Numbered from the stretch's first letter, positions 1 to 8,909 are shown. The stretch is 64,000 nt of DNA from Bradyrhizobium sp. NDS-1 (GCF_032918005.1 NZ_CP136628.1:1163501-1227500), one strand, 5' to 3'. Numbers and translations are program-made. The notes: generated from the letters alone by a model not told the origin.

Positions 1-677
1 TGCGCAGGCACGTGGGACTTGATCGCGTCGACGCCGCCCCAGATCTCCATCATCGCATTGATGTGCTGCTCGATGAACTTCATCGTGGTCATGACCTTGC
101 TGATGCGCTGGCCGGTCAGGTCCTGGAAGTTGCAGGCCTCGAAGATCGAGATCACGCGTTCCTGGATGTCGTCGGCGAGCCGCTTCTGCTGGTCGACCGA
201 GTCCACCTTGGACATTGCGCTGGCGGCCTGGTCGATCGATTCCGCGGCTTCGAGGATCTGCTGGGTCGCGTGCTCGGTGCCGCCGACGACCGCGCCGAGT
301 TCGCCGTTGACCTTGGCCATCTCGCCGCCGTCAAAGCTCTTGCCGTGCAGCGTGGCGATCTCGCGCTTGGTGCGGTCGATCGCGTCATGGATGAGGTCGA
401 GCTCGACCTTCAGCTTCTCGCACTGCTCGATCTGGGCCCGATAGGTTTCGAGCATGGTGCGAGCCTCGGAGAGCTCGTGGGCGGTGGAGGCGTCGATTGC
501 CGCCATGGCCGCGCTGCCCGATAGCGGCGCGCTGCCCTTCGCCATCTGTGCGCGGATCGCACGTAGCTCGGCCATGATCTCGCTATGCATCGGCATTGCC
601 TCTTCGGTTACGTCCAAAATCGGCATCTCGCCACCAGCGATATCCTCGACGCGAAAACGTTTGCGGTGAACAGCCAT
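1..677 (-). CDS. cheZ: Protein phosphatase CheZ-like (C-terminus beyond window)
   Basis: The gene reads leftward from an ATG at 677 and leaves the window, so only the first 225 residues are visible. CheZ-type phosphatases dephosphorylate phospho-CheY and reset the flagellar motor. The visible part is mostly helical and charged. Residues 182-190 read CNFQDLTGQ, the CheZ signature that carries the catalytic Asp (187 here) and Gln (190). A GGGGGAG ribosome site lies about 9 nt before the start. The gene stands alone beside an L,D-transpeptidase. Its likely substrate in this window is the single-domain CheY at 50767-51162. The family call rests on that motif and the helical character; the end of the protein is not seen. 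Confidence 0.8.
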   Translation of the reverse strand, partial: MAVHRKRFRVEDIAGGEMPILDVTEEAMPMHSEIMAELRAIRAQMAKGSAPLSGSAAMAAIDASTAHELSEARTMLETYRAQIEQCEKLKVELDLIHDAIDRTKREIATLHGKSFDGGEMAKVNGELGAVVGGTEHATQQILEAAESIDQAASAMSKVDSVDQQKRLADDIQERVISIFEACNFQDLTGQRISKVMTTMKFIEQHINAMMEIWGGVDAIKSHVPA

Positions 678-993
678 CAGGAAACTCCCCCCACCTCACT
701 CACGCGACTTTGTAGTCAGAAGCGATTTAACACGAAGTTCACAGCAGGAACTGTTGTGCGGCGTCGCGCGACCGCGCGCAAAGAAGCGATTAACCATGGC
801 CGCGCCGCGTTCATCGAAAATAAACGCTGATCGCCAAATTGCCCCTCGGTTGACGACGTGGTGAATCCAAACGCCCGATACGTTTACCAAACAAAACGGC
901 TTTTGCTTTTTATTGACCACGTCGAGGGGCGCGGACCGGCCATCAGCCCTCCACGGCGCATGTGATCTAGACGAAACAGTACAGAGTACGTCG
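678..993. promoter_or_regulatory. Divergent intergenic region with a 9-bp inverted repeat
   Basis: This 316-bp gap separates cheZ (leftward) from the L,D-transpeptidase gene (rightward), so both promoters should lie here. It is more AT-rich than its surroundings. It holds a perfect 9-bp inverted repeat, CGACGTGGT at 854-862 and ACCACGTCG at 916-924, around a 53-nt AT-rich spacer. I see no convincing coding sequence. The repeat could be a pair of binding sites or chance. Confidence 0.4.
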
Positions 994-1806
994 ATGTTCA
1001 AGAAAATGTCTGTTGCGCTGCTCGGCAGCGCTTGCATCCTCATTGCCGGCGCAACCAGTGCCGGCGCCTTCGACAATTCGGTGCCAAACGATCCGCCTGC
1101 GGTGCTCTACCAGCCGCGGGTGCCGCCGGCGCCGGTGCGCGTCGCATCCAATTCGAACATGGGCGGCGGCTTCATCGAGTTCCTGTTCGGCGACGGTCCC
1201 GGCCGCGGTCCGGCCTACGCGCCGGAGCAACCGGTGTATCAGCAGCAGCCCGGCTATTACGATCAGCGCCGCCTGCCGCCGATGGGCGAGCCGCAACTGC
1301 AAGGCGGATATCAGCAAAGCACGCTCCAGCAGGAGGCGGCCGATCCGCGGCAGCGTCCGTTCGATCCGAGGTTCGAGAAACAGTCTGTTGACTATAGCGG
1401 CAAGGAAAGTCCCGGCACGATCGTGGTCGATACGCCGAACAAGTTCCTCTATCTCGTCGAAGGCAACGGCAGGGCGATGCGCTACGGCATCGGCGTCGGG
1501 CGTCCCGGCTTCACCTGGTCCGGCGTGAAGTCGATCACGGCCAAGCGCGAATGGCCGGCCTGGACGCCGCCGCCGGAAATGATCGCGCGCCGCCCCGACC
1601 TTCCCCGGCACATGGAGGGTGGTCCGGACAATCCGCTCGGCGCCCGCGCGATGTATCTCGGCTCGACGCTGTACCGCATCCACGGCTCCAACGAGCCCTG
1701 GACGATCGGCACCAACGTCTCCTCCGGCTGCATCCGCATGCGCAACGAGGACGTCATCGACCTCTACGGCCGCGTCAATGTCGGCACCAAGGTCGTGGTG
1801 CTCTGA
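994..1806 (+). CDS. L,D-transpeptidase, YkuD family (ErfK/YbiS type)
   Basis: This 270-residue exported protein should form L,D cross-links in peptidoglycan or attach proteins to it, in the periplasm. The start is the ATG at 994, because it places a clean signal peptide (basic MFKK, hydrophobic stretch, cleavage near AGA-FD at about residue 25) at the N-terminus. A Pro/Gln/Tyr-rich linker runs to about residue 140. The C-terminal half is a YkuD domain with His230 (HGSNEPW), then SSGCIRMR with catalytic Cys246 and Arg248, spaced as in the family. A terminator hairpin follows 40 nt after the stop. Confidence 0.92.
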   Translation: MFKKMSVALLGSACILIAGATSAGAFDNSVPNDPPAVLYQPRVPPAPVRVASNSNMGGGFIEFLFGDGPGRGPAYAPEQPVYQQQPGYYDQRRLPPMGEPQLQGGYQQSTLQQEAADPRQRPFDPRFEKQSVDYSGKESPGTIVVDTPNKFLYLVEGNGRAMRYGIGVGRPGFTWSGVKSITAKREWPAWTPPPEMIARRPDLPRHMEGGPDNPLGARAMYLGSTLYRIHGSNEPWTIGTNVSSGCIRMRNEDVIDLYGRVNVGTKVVVL

Positions 1807-1845
1807 CTCTTCACTCGTCTCCCGCAACGGGAGAAGCTGGTCATG

Positions 1846-1879
1846 AAAACGGCCGCCTCATCGGCGGCCGTTCTCGTTT
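1846..1879. terminator. Bidirectional intrinsic terminator
   Basis: A 10-bp stem (1848-1857 with 1863-1872) closes a 5-nt loop. T-rich sequence follows on the plus strand and an A-run precedes it, which gives T residues on the minus strand. It lies between the convergent L,D-transpeptidase and DUF2076 genes and can serve both. Confidence 0.8.
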
Positions 1880-1899
1880 GCAAAGGTACGGACTGGCCC

Positions 1900-2730
1900 T
1901 TACGCGTAATCGCTATCGCCGTCGTCTCCGCCGCCGAAATCGCTGTCGTCGGCCATGTCCATGTTGCCGTCGTCGTGATTGTCGCCGTAGTTCTGATCGT
2001 TGTTGTTCCGATCGTCGTTCGAGGCCTGGTCGAAGAAGCCCTGGCGGGAATCGCCCTTCGAGCCGATGTCGTTGACGCCCGCGTCACGCGCGAGCGATCC
2101 GCCGGATGACTGGTCGCCGCTTCCTCCCCAGGGGCTGCGATCGCCCGAGGCGTTGGTATCGCCAAACGCCTGCTGATTCGATCCGCCCATCATGCCGCGG
2201 ATGCTGGAGAGCAGCAGCGAGCCGCCAACCACGCCGGCCGCCGCCGCCGCCGCCGTGCCGAGGAACGAGCCGCCGCCGCCGACCGGCGATCCTCCAAAGC
2301 CCTGACCGGGGCCTTGACCAGGACCTTGGCCATAGGGCTGTCCGTAAGGCGGTTGGCCGTAGCCCGGCTGGGACTGCTGCATGGCTTGGCCGGTGTTCCA
2401 GGCCGGCCGCGCGTCGCGCGGCGGCACGTTCGGAACCGAGCCCCGCGACGGACCGCCGCCGAAAAGGGACTCGCGCATGGAATCAAGGAAGCCGCCGGAC
2501 TGTGCCTGCTCGGGGGCCTGCCCCGCTTCCAGCTCCTGGATGCGAGCATGGGCGCGCTTCAGCGCTTCGTCCTGCAACAGCGTGGTCTGCACCAGCGCGT
2601 AGATCGCGCTCGGCGCCTTGCGCAAGCCGCTGGAGATCGCGGCGGTCGCGTCGGGATCGCGTGGTGCGCTTTCCAGCTTTGAAAGCCGGTCGAAAAGGTC
2701 GTCAACGAGCTGGCGTTCCTGCGGCGTCAT
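1900..2730 (-). CDS. DUF2076 domain-containing protein
   Basis: The 276-residue protein starts at an ATG with an AGGAGAT site 6 nt upstream. Residues 1-95 are helical and charged (opening MTPQERQLVDDLFDRL), the hallmark of DUF2076 proteins. A Gly/Pro/Gln-rich linker follows, then an Ala/Gly-rich hydrophobic segment (about 155-185), then an acidic Asp/Asn/Gly tail. No biochemical function is established for the family; such proteins are often annotated as periplasmic ligand-binding sensors on weak grounds. There is no classical N-terminal signal peptide here. It is transcribed convergently with the L,D-transpeptidase. Confidence 0.85.
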   Translation of the reverse strand: MTPQERQLVDDLFDRLSKLESAPRDPDATAAISSGLRKAPSAIYALVQTTLLQDEALKRAHARIQELEAGQAPEQAQSGGFLDSMRESLFGGGPSRGSVPNVPPRDARPAWNTGQAMQQSQPGYGQPPYGQPYGQGPGQGPGQGFGGSPVGGGGSFLGTAAAAAAGVVGGSLLLSSIRGMMGGSNQQAFGDTNASGDRSPWGGSGDQSSGGSLARDAGVNDIGSKGDSRQGFFDQASNDDRNNNDQNYGDNHDDGNMDMADDSDFGGGDDGDSDYA

Positions 2731-2855
2731 GATCTATCTCCTCTACGCAAACCAAGCGCGAGGCAGATGTAGGGTTCCATTGTGGCCCCAACAGTGCCGG
2801 CCGGATTAAATTTCGGTATGCGACAAGCTGCCCTCCCGCACCCTTTTCGCCGGTT

Positions 2856-3701
2856 TCATCCTAGCGTGGCGCCGCTGTCCGCGAGCAGGCGCGCGAAGGC
2901 ATCGCCTGAGAGATACGCGTGCTCGCGTTCGCGGACATCGGTCATCGGGTCGAGGCCGGCGAGGACATCGTCGACGAAGCCGGGATGGCACATCACGAGG
3001 CCGCCGTCCGGCAGGCCTTCCAGGAATTGCCGCATCAGCTCGCCGAAATCGGCCACCCGCGTGAAGTCATAGGCACCGGCAAAGCCGGGGTTGAAGCTGA
3101 GGCCGGCGCTGCCGGCGCGGCGGCGGAATTGCGCGCTGAGGATATCGAGCACCATGGCCTTGGGAGAGGCCAGCCGCTCCCTGAGCGGCAGGTCTCGGCC
3201 GCCCTGACGCACCCAGGCGTTTGGCGCGACTTCGGCGACCGCTTCGACAAAGCCGTCGCGCACCTGCGGGTAGAGCTGCACGTGCTGATGACCGTCGACG
3301 AAATCAGGCGCGCGGCCGAACGCCTCCGCGAAGGCGGCGAGCTGCGCCTTCACTTCGTTGCGGAAGAATTCAGGGTCGAGCCGCCGCACCAAGCCGGCGC
3401 GCAACAGCTTCGGAAACGGCATGAACATGTCGCCGTCGAGCGGACGGAAGTGCATGGTCAGCGGCCGGAACGGCGCCGACAGCGTCACGTGCAATCCGAT
3501 CGCGCAGCGCGGGCTCGTGGTCGCGGACGCCTGGAGCGCCTCGACCTCGCTGCGCGCGATCGCCGGGCCCACCATCATCACCGAGGTGGCGTTGAGGCGG
3601 CCGCGTTCGATCAGGTCGCGGATGGCGCGGTTGACGCCCGGGCTGATGCCGTAATCGTCGGCGCAGAGCCAGATCCGCCGCAGGTCCGCGGCCGCGTTCA
3701 T
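2856..3701 (-). CDS. ChbG/HpnK family carbohydrate deacetylase (YdjC-like)
   Basis: This 281-residue enzyme belongs to the YdjC/ChbG/HpnK metal-dependent deacetylases, which remove acetyl groups from amino sugars or hopanoid-linked sugars. The N-terminal CADDYGIS motif supplies the acidic residues (Asp15/16) and a central DGHQHVQ supplies metal-binding histidines. Its ATG overlaps the stop of the upstream glycosyltransferase (ATGA), so the two are translationally coupled. This suggests that the lipid-linked sugar made by the first enzyme is deacetylated by the second. The exact substrate is not readable from the sequence. Confidence 0.85.
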   Translation of the reverse strand: MNAAADLRRIWLCADDYGISPGVNRAIRDLIERGRLNATSVMMVGPAIARSEVEALQASATTSPRCAIGLHVTLSAPFRPLTMHFRPLDGDMFMPFPKLLRAGLVRRLDPEFFRNEVKAQLAAFAEAFGRAPDFVDGHQHVQLYPQVRDGFVEAVAEVAPNAWVRQGGRDLPLRERLASPKAMVLDILSAQFRRRAGSAGLSFNPGFAGAYDFTRVADFGELMRQFLEGLPDGGLVMCHPGFVDDVLAGLDPMTDVREREHAYLSGDAFARLLADSGATLG

Positions 3702-4744
3702 TCGGCCGCCGTCCGCTTCGCGGCGTCGTCAGCCTTGTCCGCCTCGAAGTGCTTTTCACTGTGCTCGGCGACGAAGTAGATCGGGCGCGCCTTCAGCTCG
3801 GAGAGGATCTTGCCGATATATTCGCCGACGATGCCGATCATGATGAGCTGCACGCCGCCGATCGTCATCAAGCCGATCACCAGCGAGGGATAGCCGGGCA
3901 CCTGCTTGCCGGTCGTCAACACCTCCCAGAGGATCGAAAGGCCGAACAGGAAGGCGCCACCGGCGAGTATGACCCCGAGCAGGCTCGCGAAGCGCAAGGG
4001 GGCGACCGAAAACGAGGTCAGGCCCTCGATCGACAGGCCAAGCAGGCTTGCGGCGTTGAACGTGGTGACGCCATGGGCCCGCGCCGCGGGCTCGTAGTCG
4101 ACGCGGATCTGGCGGAAGCCGATCCAGCTGGCGAGTCCCTTGAAGAAGCGGTTGCGTTCCGGCAGCTGCCTGAGGGCGGCGACCGCGCGCGGCGAGAGCA
4201 GGCGGAAGTCGCCGGCGTCCTCGGGAATCTTCTGGCGCGCGCCCCAATTGATCAGCGCGTAGAAGCCGTGCACGGCAACGCGGCGCAGGAAGCCCTCGTT
4301 GTCGCGATGCGCCTTGGCGGTGTAGACGACGTCGTAGCCGTCATCGATCCAGTGCCGCACCAGCTGTTCGATCAGGGCCGGCGGATGCTGGCCGTCGCCG
4401 TCCATGAACATGACGGCGCCGAGCCGGGCGTGGTCGAGGCCGGCCATCAGCGCCGCCTCCTTGCCGAAATTGCGCGACAGCGACACCACCTGGACGCCGA
4501 TCGAATCGGCCGGCAATGACCGCGCGATCGAGAGCGTCGCGTCCTTGCTGCCGTCGTCGACATAGACGACCTCGCAAGCCAGCCGATAGCGCTCCCGCAT
4601 GGTCTTCGCGAGATCGCAGATTCGCTGGTGCAGGGCGGCAAGGCCCGCCGCCTCGTTGTAGACGGGGACGACGATCGACAGTCCCTTCGCGGCGGCGCTG
4701 CCCGCGGTGGTCGTCATGCCTGACACGTCAGAGCCCAGCGTCAT
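3698..4744 (-). CDS. Glycosyltransferase family 2, polyprenyl-phosphate sugar transferase (ArnC/GtrB-like)
   Basis: The 348-residue inner-membrane enzyme should transfer a sugar from a nucleotide donor to a polyprenyl phosphate. The N-terminal GT-A domain opens with SIVVPVYNEAAG, continues with YVDDGSKD, and carries the metal-binding FMDGDGQHPP. The C-terminal quarter has two long hydrophobic segments, typical of dolichol-phosphate-mannose-synthase-like bacterial enzymes such as ArnC and GtrB. It is the first gene of a pair with the ChbG-like deacetylase. That arrangement resembles ArnC followed by a deformylase/deacetylase in lipid modification, but I infer the pathway only from the pairing. 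Confidence 0.88.
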   Translation of the reverse strand: MTLGSDVSGMTTTAGSAAAKGLSIVVPVYNEAAGLAALHQRICDLAKTMRERYRLACEVVYVDDGSKDATLSIARSLPADSIGVQVVSLSRNFGKEAALMAGLDHARLGAVMFMDGDGQHPPALIEQLVRHWIDDGYDVVYTAKAHRDNEGFLRRVAVHGFYALINWGARQKIPEDAGDFRLLSPRAVAALRQLPERNRFFKGLASWIGFRQIRVDYEPAARAHGVTTFNAASLLGLSIEGLTSFSVAPLRFASLLGVILAGGAFLFGLSILWEVLTTGKQVPGYPSLVIGLMTIGGVQLIMIGIVGEYIGKILSELKARPIYFVAEHSEKHFEADKADDAAKRTAAE

Positions 4745-4844
4745 CGATCAAGGTTCCAGAAGCGTTCAAAGTCATCTCAACAGCATATGGTAGCTGCCGT
4801 TTGCTGTCGCAAAGCTGAACGGAAAAGCCGAACGGACCCGGGGC

Positions 4845-5822
4845 TCATCGCCGCAGGAACGCCTCGAGCTTGGCGAACAGCGGGTTCTCCCGGTCGAACA
4901 CATAGTCGAGCGAAACCACCGAGACGGTCTCGGCGCCATGCTCGCGCAGGAAGCTTGCCAGCGCATAGAGCTGCCCCGGGGGGCAGTGCAACGTCAGCAT
5001 GCCTGACGAGGTCGGTCCGCCGAACGGGGTCTCGACGCCGTACCGGTTGTGGGCTTCGCCGAGCAGGGCAGCGTCGCATTGCCGGAAGCGGGTGCGGACC
5101 TCGCGGTATTTGTTGGCCCGCGCCCGCGCTGCGATGTGATCGAGAATGATTCGCGCCGTCTCCCGCGCCTGCGGCGACCAGTCGGCCTCCTTCGACGCAA
5201 CGAGATTGGCCTGGCTGCGCAGGATCACGCCGTCGTCGAGCACCCGCAAGCCGTTGGCGGCGAGGGTCGCGCCGGTCGTGGTGATGTCGACGATCAGCTC
5301 GGCGCTGCCGGCCGCCGGCGCGCCTTCGGTTGCGCCGGCGCTCTCGACGATGCGGTAATCGCTGATGCCGTGGGCCTGGAAGAACGCGCGGGTGAGATTG
5401 ACGAACTTGGTCGCGACCCGCATCCGCATGTGATGCTGCTCGCGGAAGCCGGTGGTGACGTCGTCGAGGTCGGCCATGGTGCGGACGTCGATCCAGGCCT
5501 GCGGCACCGCGACGACGACGTCGGCATAGCCGAATCCGAGCCCTTCGATCAGCGACACGCGCTTGTCGGCGTCCGCGATGGTCTCGCGCACGAGGTCCTC
5601 GCCGGTGACGCCGAGATGCGCCAGGCCGCGCGATAGCTGCGCGGCGATCTCGCTCGCCGAGAGATAGGCGACCTCGACATTGTCGAGGCCCGCGATGGTA
5701 CCGCGATAGTCGCGGGCGCCGCCGGCTTTCGACAGCTTGAGGCCGGCGCGGGCGAAGAAGGCTTCGGTGTTTTCCTGCAGGCGGCCCTTGGAGGGAACGG
5801 CCAGAACGAATGGCGCGCTCAT
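4845..5822 (-). CDS. hisG: ATP phosphoribosyltransferase catalytic subunit
   Basis: HisG catalyses the first step of histidine synthesis, joining ATP and PRPP to give N1-(5-phosphoribosyl)-ATP. The protein starts [17 protein letters not shown], the usual HisG opening. The PRPP region is seen in [18 protein letters not shown]. At 325 residues it is longer than classical short-form HisG (about 210-230 residues). Its last 80 residues (from about [13 protein letters not shown]) look like an extra C-terminal domain. It lies 4 bp downstream of hisZ, so both subunits come from one transcript. Regulation by histidine is expected through HisZ; no attenuator is visible in the short upstream gap. Confidence 0.95.
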   Translation of the reverse strand: MSAPFVLAVPSKGRLQENTEAFFARAGLKLSKAGGARDYRGTIAGLDNVEVAYLSASEIAAQLSRGLAHLGVTGEDLVRETIADADKRVSLIEGLGFGYADVVVAVPQAWIDVRTMADLDDVTTGFREQHHMRMRVATKFVNLTRAFFQAHGISDYRIVESAGATEGAPAAGSAELIVDITTTGATLAANGLRVLDDGVILRSQANLVASKEADWSPQARETARIILDHIAARARANKYREVRTRFRQCDAALLGEAHNRYGVETPFGGPTSSGMLTLHCPPGQLYALASFLREHGAETVSVVSLDYVFDRENPLFAKLEAFLRR

Positions 5823-5826
5823 GATT

Positions 5827-6990
5827 TTACGCTCCCACCTTGCGGCCGATCCGGGTCAGCGCGTCCACCCAGACCGAGAAGCCGACCGCCGGGATCGGCT
5901 CGACTGAACCGAGCTGGGTCATCAGCCCGTCATAGCGGCCGCCGGCAACCAGCGGCTCGGCGCCGTTGCCCCGATGATGCAGCTCGAATTCGAAGCCGGT
6001 GTAATAGTCGAGGCCGCGTCCGAACGCGGTCGAGAAGCGCGTCTGCTTCACGTCGATGCCGCGTGCGGCCATGAAGCCGACCCGGCTCTCGAACTGATCG
6101 ATGGCCGCGGCAAGGTCGAGCTTGGCATCAGAGGTGAGCGCGCGCAGCGCGGCGATGGCGTCGTCGGGATTGCCCGCGATCGACAGAAAGCGCTTGAGCA
6201 CGGTGATCGCCTCGCGCGGCAGCGCGCCGCCCTTCAGCGTCGACTGCTCGAGGAAGCGATCGGCGATTTCGGCCGTGGTGCGCCCGCCGACATTGGTGGT
6301 GCCGGCGATCGACATCAGATCCGTGACGAAGGCGAGCGCCGCCTTGCGGTCGGAACCGGCGAGCGCGGCGAGCACGCCCTGGTATTCGCTGGGGCCAGCG
6401 GTGGTCGCGGCCGCCAGCCGCTCCAGATCCTGCTCCAGGCTGATCTTGCGGTTGAAATCCTTGACCAGGCGGCGGCGCCAGACCGGATAGAGGTCGAGCG
6501 CGTCGAGCAGCGCGTTGAACAGAGCCACGTCGCCAGTGCGGATCTCGACGTCGCGGACGCCGAAGGCCGCGGTCGCCTCCAGCGCCAGCGCCAGCATCTC
6601 GGCATCGGCCGCGGCGCGGTCCTGGCGGCCGAACGATTCGATACCGGCCTGGAGGAATTCGCTGGCCTGGCCGCTGCGGTAACGAAACACCGGGCCGAGA
6701 TAGCTGAACCCCGCCGGCTGGCCGGCGCGGTCGGAGGCGAGATAGTCGCGGGCAACGGGAATGGTCAGGTCCGGGCGCAGGCACAGCTCCTCGCCGGACA
6801 GATCGGTCGTCAGGTACAGGCTTTTGCGGATGTCCTCGCCGGAGAGGTCGAGAAACGGCTCCGCCGGCTGCAGGATGGCGGGCTCGGCCCTGACGTAACC
6901 GGCCTGCGCGAACGACAAGAGCAGCGTATCCGCCCAGGCGGCGGAGCCGGCAGCATTCGTGGTGGCAGTCGCGGTCATAACGGGGTCCAT
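5827..6990 (-). CDS. hisZ: ATP phosphoribosyltransferase regulatory subunit
   Basis: HisZ is a histidyl-tRNA-synthetase-like protein without aminoacylation activity that binds HisG and makes it active and histidine-sensitive. The class II synthetase fold is visible in [14 protein letters not shown] and in the C-terminal [12 protein letters not shown] glycine-rich motif. An open frame extends to 7083, but the residues before [12 protein letters not shown] look non-coding. I place the start at 6990, with the ATG at 6978 as alternative; neither has a strong ribosome site. The predicted length is 387 residues. Confidence 0.92.
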   Translation of the reverse strand: MDPVMTATATTNAAGSAAWADTLLLSFAQAGYVRAEPAILQPAEPFLDLSGEDIRKSLYLTTDLSGEELCLRPDLTIPVARDYLASDRAGQPAGFSYLGPVFRYRSGQASEFLQAGIESFGRQDRAAADAEMLALALEATAAFGVRDVEIRTGDVALFNALLDALDLYPVWRRRLVKDFNRKISLEQDLERLAAATTAGPSEYQGVLAALAGSDRKAALAFVTDLMSIAGTTNVGGRTTAEIADRFLEQSTLKGGALPREAITVLKRFLSIAGNPDDAIAALRALTSDAKLDLAAAIDQFESRVGFMAARGIDVKQTRFSTAFGRGLDYYTGFEFELHHRGNGAEPLVAGGRYDGLMTQLGSVEPIPAVGFSVWVDALTRIGRKVGA

Positions 6991-7110
6991 CGTCCCGGTG
7001 GAACCGGGCAGGCAAGGGATAAGGACAGGATTGGCGCAGCCCTTAGCATGGCCGATGCGCGGTTTCGACCTCCAAAGGATCAATCGCTTAACGGGTGGGC
7101 AATGCCGGGA

Positions 7111-7857
7111 TCAGTTGCCCCAATCGCCCAGCACCGCCTGCACCAGCGCCAGCGCCGCCACCGCGGCGGTGTCCGCCCGCATGATCCGGGGGCCCAAGGC
7201 CAGCCGAAGGATCTTGGGCTGCCGCAGCAGCAGGGCCCGTTCCTCTTCGGCAAAGCCGCCTTCGGGGCCGATCAGGACGTCAATACCTTGTCCAGCCGCC
7301 GGCGCGGCTTGCAGGCTCTGAACCGGGTTTTCGACCTCGGCCGCCTCGTCGCAGAAGATCAGCAGGCGGTCGGCCGGGCGCTGGCTGAGGAAGCGCTCCA
7401 AGGCTACCGGTTCGGCGACGCTGGCGATGCTCAAAATCCCGCATTGCTCGGCGGCCTCGACGACATTGGCCCGCATTCGCTCGGTATTGACCCGGGAGGC
7501 CTGGGTGAACCGGGTCAGAACCGGCTGCAGCGTCGCGGCGCCCATCTCAACGGCCTTCTGAACCATGTAGTCAAGCCGGGCGTGCTTGAGCGGGGCGAAG
7601 ACGTAAGCGAGGTCGGCGAGCCGGTCCTGCGGCCGGGTCTGCTGAAGGATGACGAGGCCGTCCGGCCGCTTGCGGCCTTCAATGGCGGCCTGCCACTCGC
7701 CGTCGCGGCCGTTGAACGCCAAAACCTCCGCCCCCGCGGCAAGCCGCAGCACGTTGCCGAGATAATTGCTCTGGTCGCGGTCGAGCGCGACCCTGGCGTC
7801 CTGGGCCAGGGGAGCATCGACGAACAGGCGGGGAGCACGAAAATCGTGGGAAGGCAT
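7111..7857 (-). CDS. rsmE: 16S rRNA (uracil-1498-N3)-methyltransferase
   Basis: RsmE methylates N3 of U1498 in 16S rRNA of the 30S subunit. The 248-residue length is normal. The C-terminal SPOUT domain shows the two family motifs: LIGPEGGFAEEE (about residues 195-206) and LGPRIMRADTA near the end, which form the knotted SAM site. The N-terminus carries the PUA-like part. It lies 120 nt upstream of hisZ on the same strand and may be co-transcribed with it. Confidence 0.95.
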   Translation of the reverse strand: MPSHDFRAPRLFVDAPLAQDARVALDRDQSNYLGNVLRLAAGAEVLAFNGRDGEWQAAIEGRKRPDGLVILQQTRPQDRLADLAYVFAPLKHARLDYMVQKAVEMGAATLQPVLTRFTQASRVNTERMRANVVEAAEQCGILSIASVAEPVALERFLSQRPADRLLIFCDEAAEVENPVQSLQAAPAAGQGIDVLIGPEGGFAEEERALLLRQPKILRLALGPRIMRADTAAVAALALVQAVLGDWGN

Positions 7858-8068
7858 CGTTCAAAAGTCCAATTTGAGGCCGTTATTAACCGAAAGCAGC
7901 CATTTCGGGGGTAAATATTGCCAAGCTCGTGCGTCGGCGCGCCGCGCTCTTGCCCTATTCGACGGGTTGTTAAGGGCCGGCGGGAATCGTAAAATCGCGA
8001 GCACGCTGGTTGCGCTTCAATTGGGAAGACGCCGGACCCCGTAAGCTCCTGCCGGAGAGACCTTCTTG

Positions 8069-8734
8069 ATGATCCGTCATTTGATGGTTCCGATCACTGC
8101 CGCCATGGTCACCCTGAGCGCCGCGGGCGCCTATGCGCAAAGCGCCTTCCCGGCGCCGCTGCCGAATCAGGCTGCCACCAGTTCCGCGTTTCCCCCCGTG
8201 AACGGCTCGGCGCCGACCGCTTCGGTCGGCACGGCGCCGTCGCAATCGTCCTTCCCCGTGAATGGCGCTGCGCCCCTCGGGGGCGCTGGCGCGTTCAGCG
8301 CAGCTCCGCCGACGCAAGCCGGTCCCGGCGAGGACTGCATGAAGGCGTTCATGCCCCTGCGCGAAGAAGCCGAGAAGCGCGGCAAGCTGATCAAGGCCGC
8401 GAGCGACCGTCATGCGGCGCCGGACGAGGCCTGCAAGCTGATCCGCAATTTCAGCCAGGCCGAGTCGAAGATGCTCAAGTACATCGAGGCCAATGCCGCC
8501 AAATGCGGAATCCCGGCGCAGGTCGGTGATCAGATGAAGGCCGGCCACAAGAACACCGAGGCCATGGCGACCAAGGTTTGCAACGTCGCGGCACAGATGC
8601 AGAACCAGCCTCGCGGTCCGGCCGGCCCGTCGCTGAGCGAGGTGCTGGGGTCGGGCTCCGCACCTGAGGCCAATGCCGGCAAGAAGGGCGGCAGCACCTT
8701 CGATACGCTCAACGGCAACGTCCTCACGCGATGA
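8069..8734 (+). CDS. Exported protein of unknown function
   Basis: The 221-residue product has a signal peptide (MIRHLMVPITAAMVTLSAAG, cleavage near AYA-QS). The ATG at 8069 is preferred over the TTG just before it because GGAGAGA lies 8 nt upstream. A Pro/Ser/Ala-rich low-complexity stretch (residues 25-80) is followed by a helical region with Cys at EDCMKAF, EACKLI, AKCGI and KVCNVA. These could form two disulphides in the periplasm. I recognise no catalytic motif. The stop codon is directly followed by the first of two long palindromic elements, which may act as its terminator. Confidence 0.75.
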   Translation: MIRHLMVPITAAMVTLSAAGAYAQSAFPAPLPNQAATSSAFPPVNGSAPTASVGTAPSQSSFPVNGAAPLGGAGAFSAAPPTQAGPGEDCMKAFMPLREEAEKRGKLIKAASDRHAAPDEACKLIRNFSQAESKMLKYIEANAAKCGIPAQVGDQMKAGHKNTEAMATKVCNVAAQMQNQPRGPAGPSLSEVLGSGSAPEANAGKKGGSTFDTLNGNVLTR

Positions 8735-8736
8735 TA

Positions 8737-8815
8737 CACGTGCCGCCGATTTGAAGTTCCTACGATGCTCGTCGCGAGATCCTGATAGGAACTTCAAATC
8801 GATAAGCGGCACGTG
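8737..8815. repeat. 79-nt bulged palindromic element, copy 1
   Basis: The left arm (8737-8762) and right arm (8786-8815) pair over 26 bp: an outer 10-bp stem (CACGTGCCGC), a 4-nt bulge (ATAA, 8802-8805) in the right arm only, then a 16-bp inner stem (CGATTTGAAGTTCCTA). The loop is 23 nt. It begins 2 nt after a stop codon and is not followed by a T-run. Size and architecture match the element at 8831-8909. Confidence 0.85.
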
Positions 8816-8830
8816 AATTGAGATTTTCTG

Positions 8831-8909
8831 GCTAGTGCCCCTGTAGTTTTCGAAGTTCGTACCGGGATACGCCGCGATGGAATACGAACTTCGAAAACTG
8901 GGCACTAGC
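8831..8909. repeat. 79-nt bulged palindromic element, copy 2, overlapping the ubiA start
   Basis: The left arm (8831-8861) and right arm (8883-8909) pair over 27 bp: an outer 10-bp stem (GCTAGTGCCC), a 4-nt bulge (CTGT, 8841-8844) in the left arm only, then a 17-bp inner stem (AGTTTTCGAAGTTCGTA). The 21-nt loop contains the ubiA ATG (8877-8879). The bulge is on the opposite arm from copy 1, so the two copies lie head-to-head, 15 nt apart. The right arm encodes ubiA residues from about 3 to 11. Confidence 0.85.

Noticed and set aside
5974..7914. A 646-residue plus-strand frame spanning hisZ and rsmE
   Set aside because: It runs antisense to two genes with clear motifs and has no domain.
8737..8815. 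Palindrome 1 as an ordinary rho-independent terminator
   Set aside because: The stem is far too long, has a conserved one-sided bulge, a 23-nt loop and no T-run. It may still end transcription, but that does not explain its match to the second copy.
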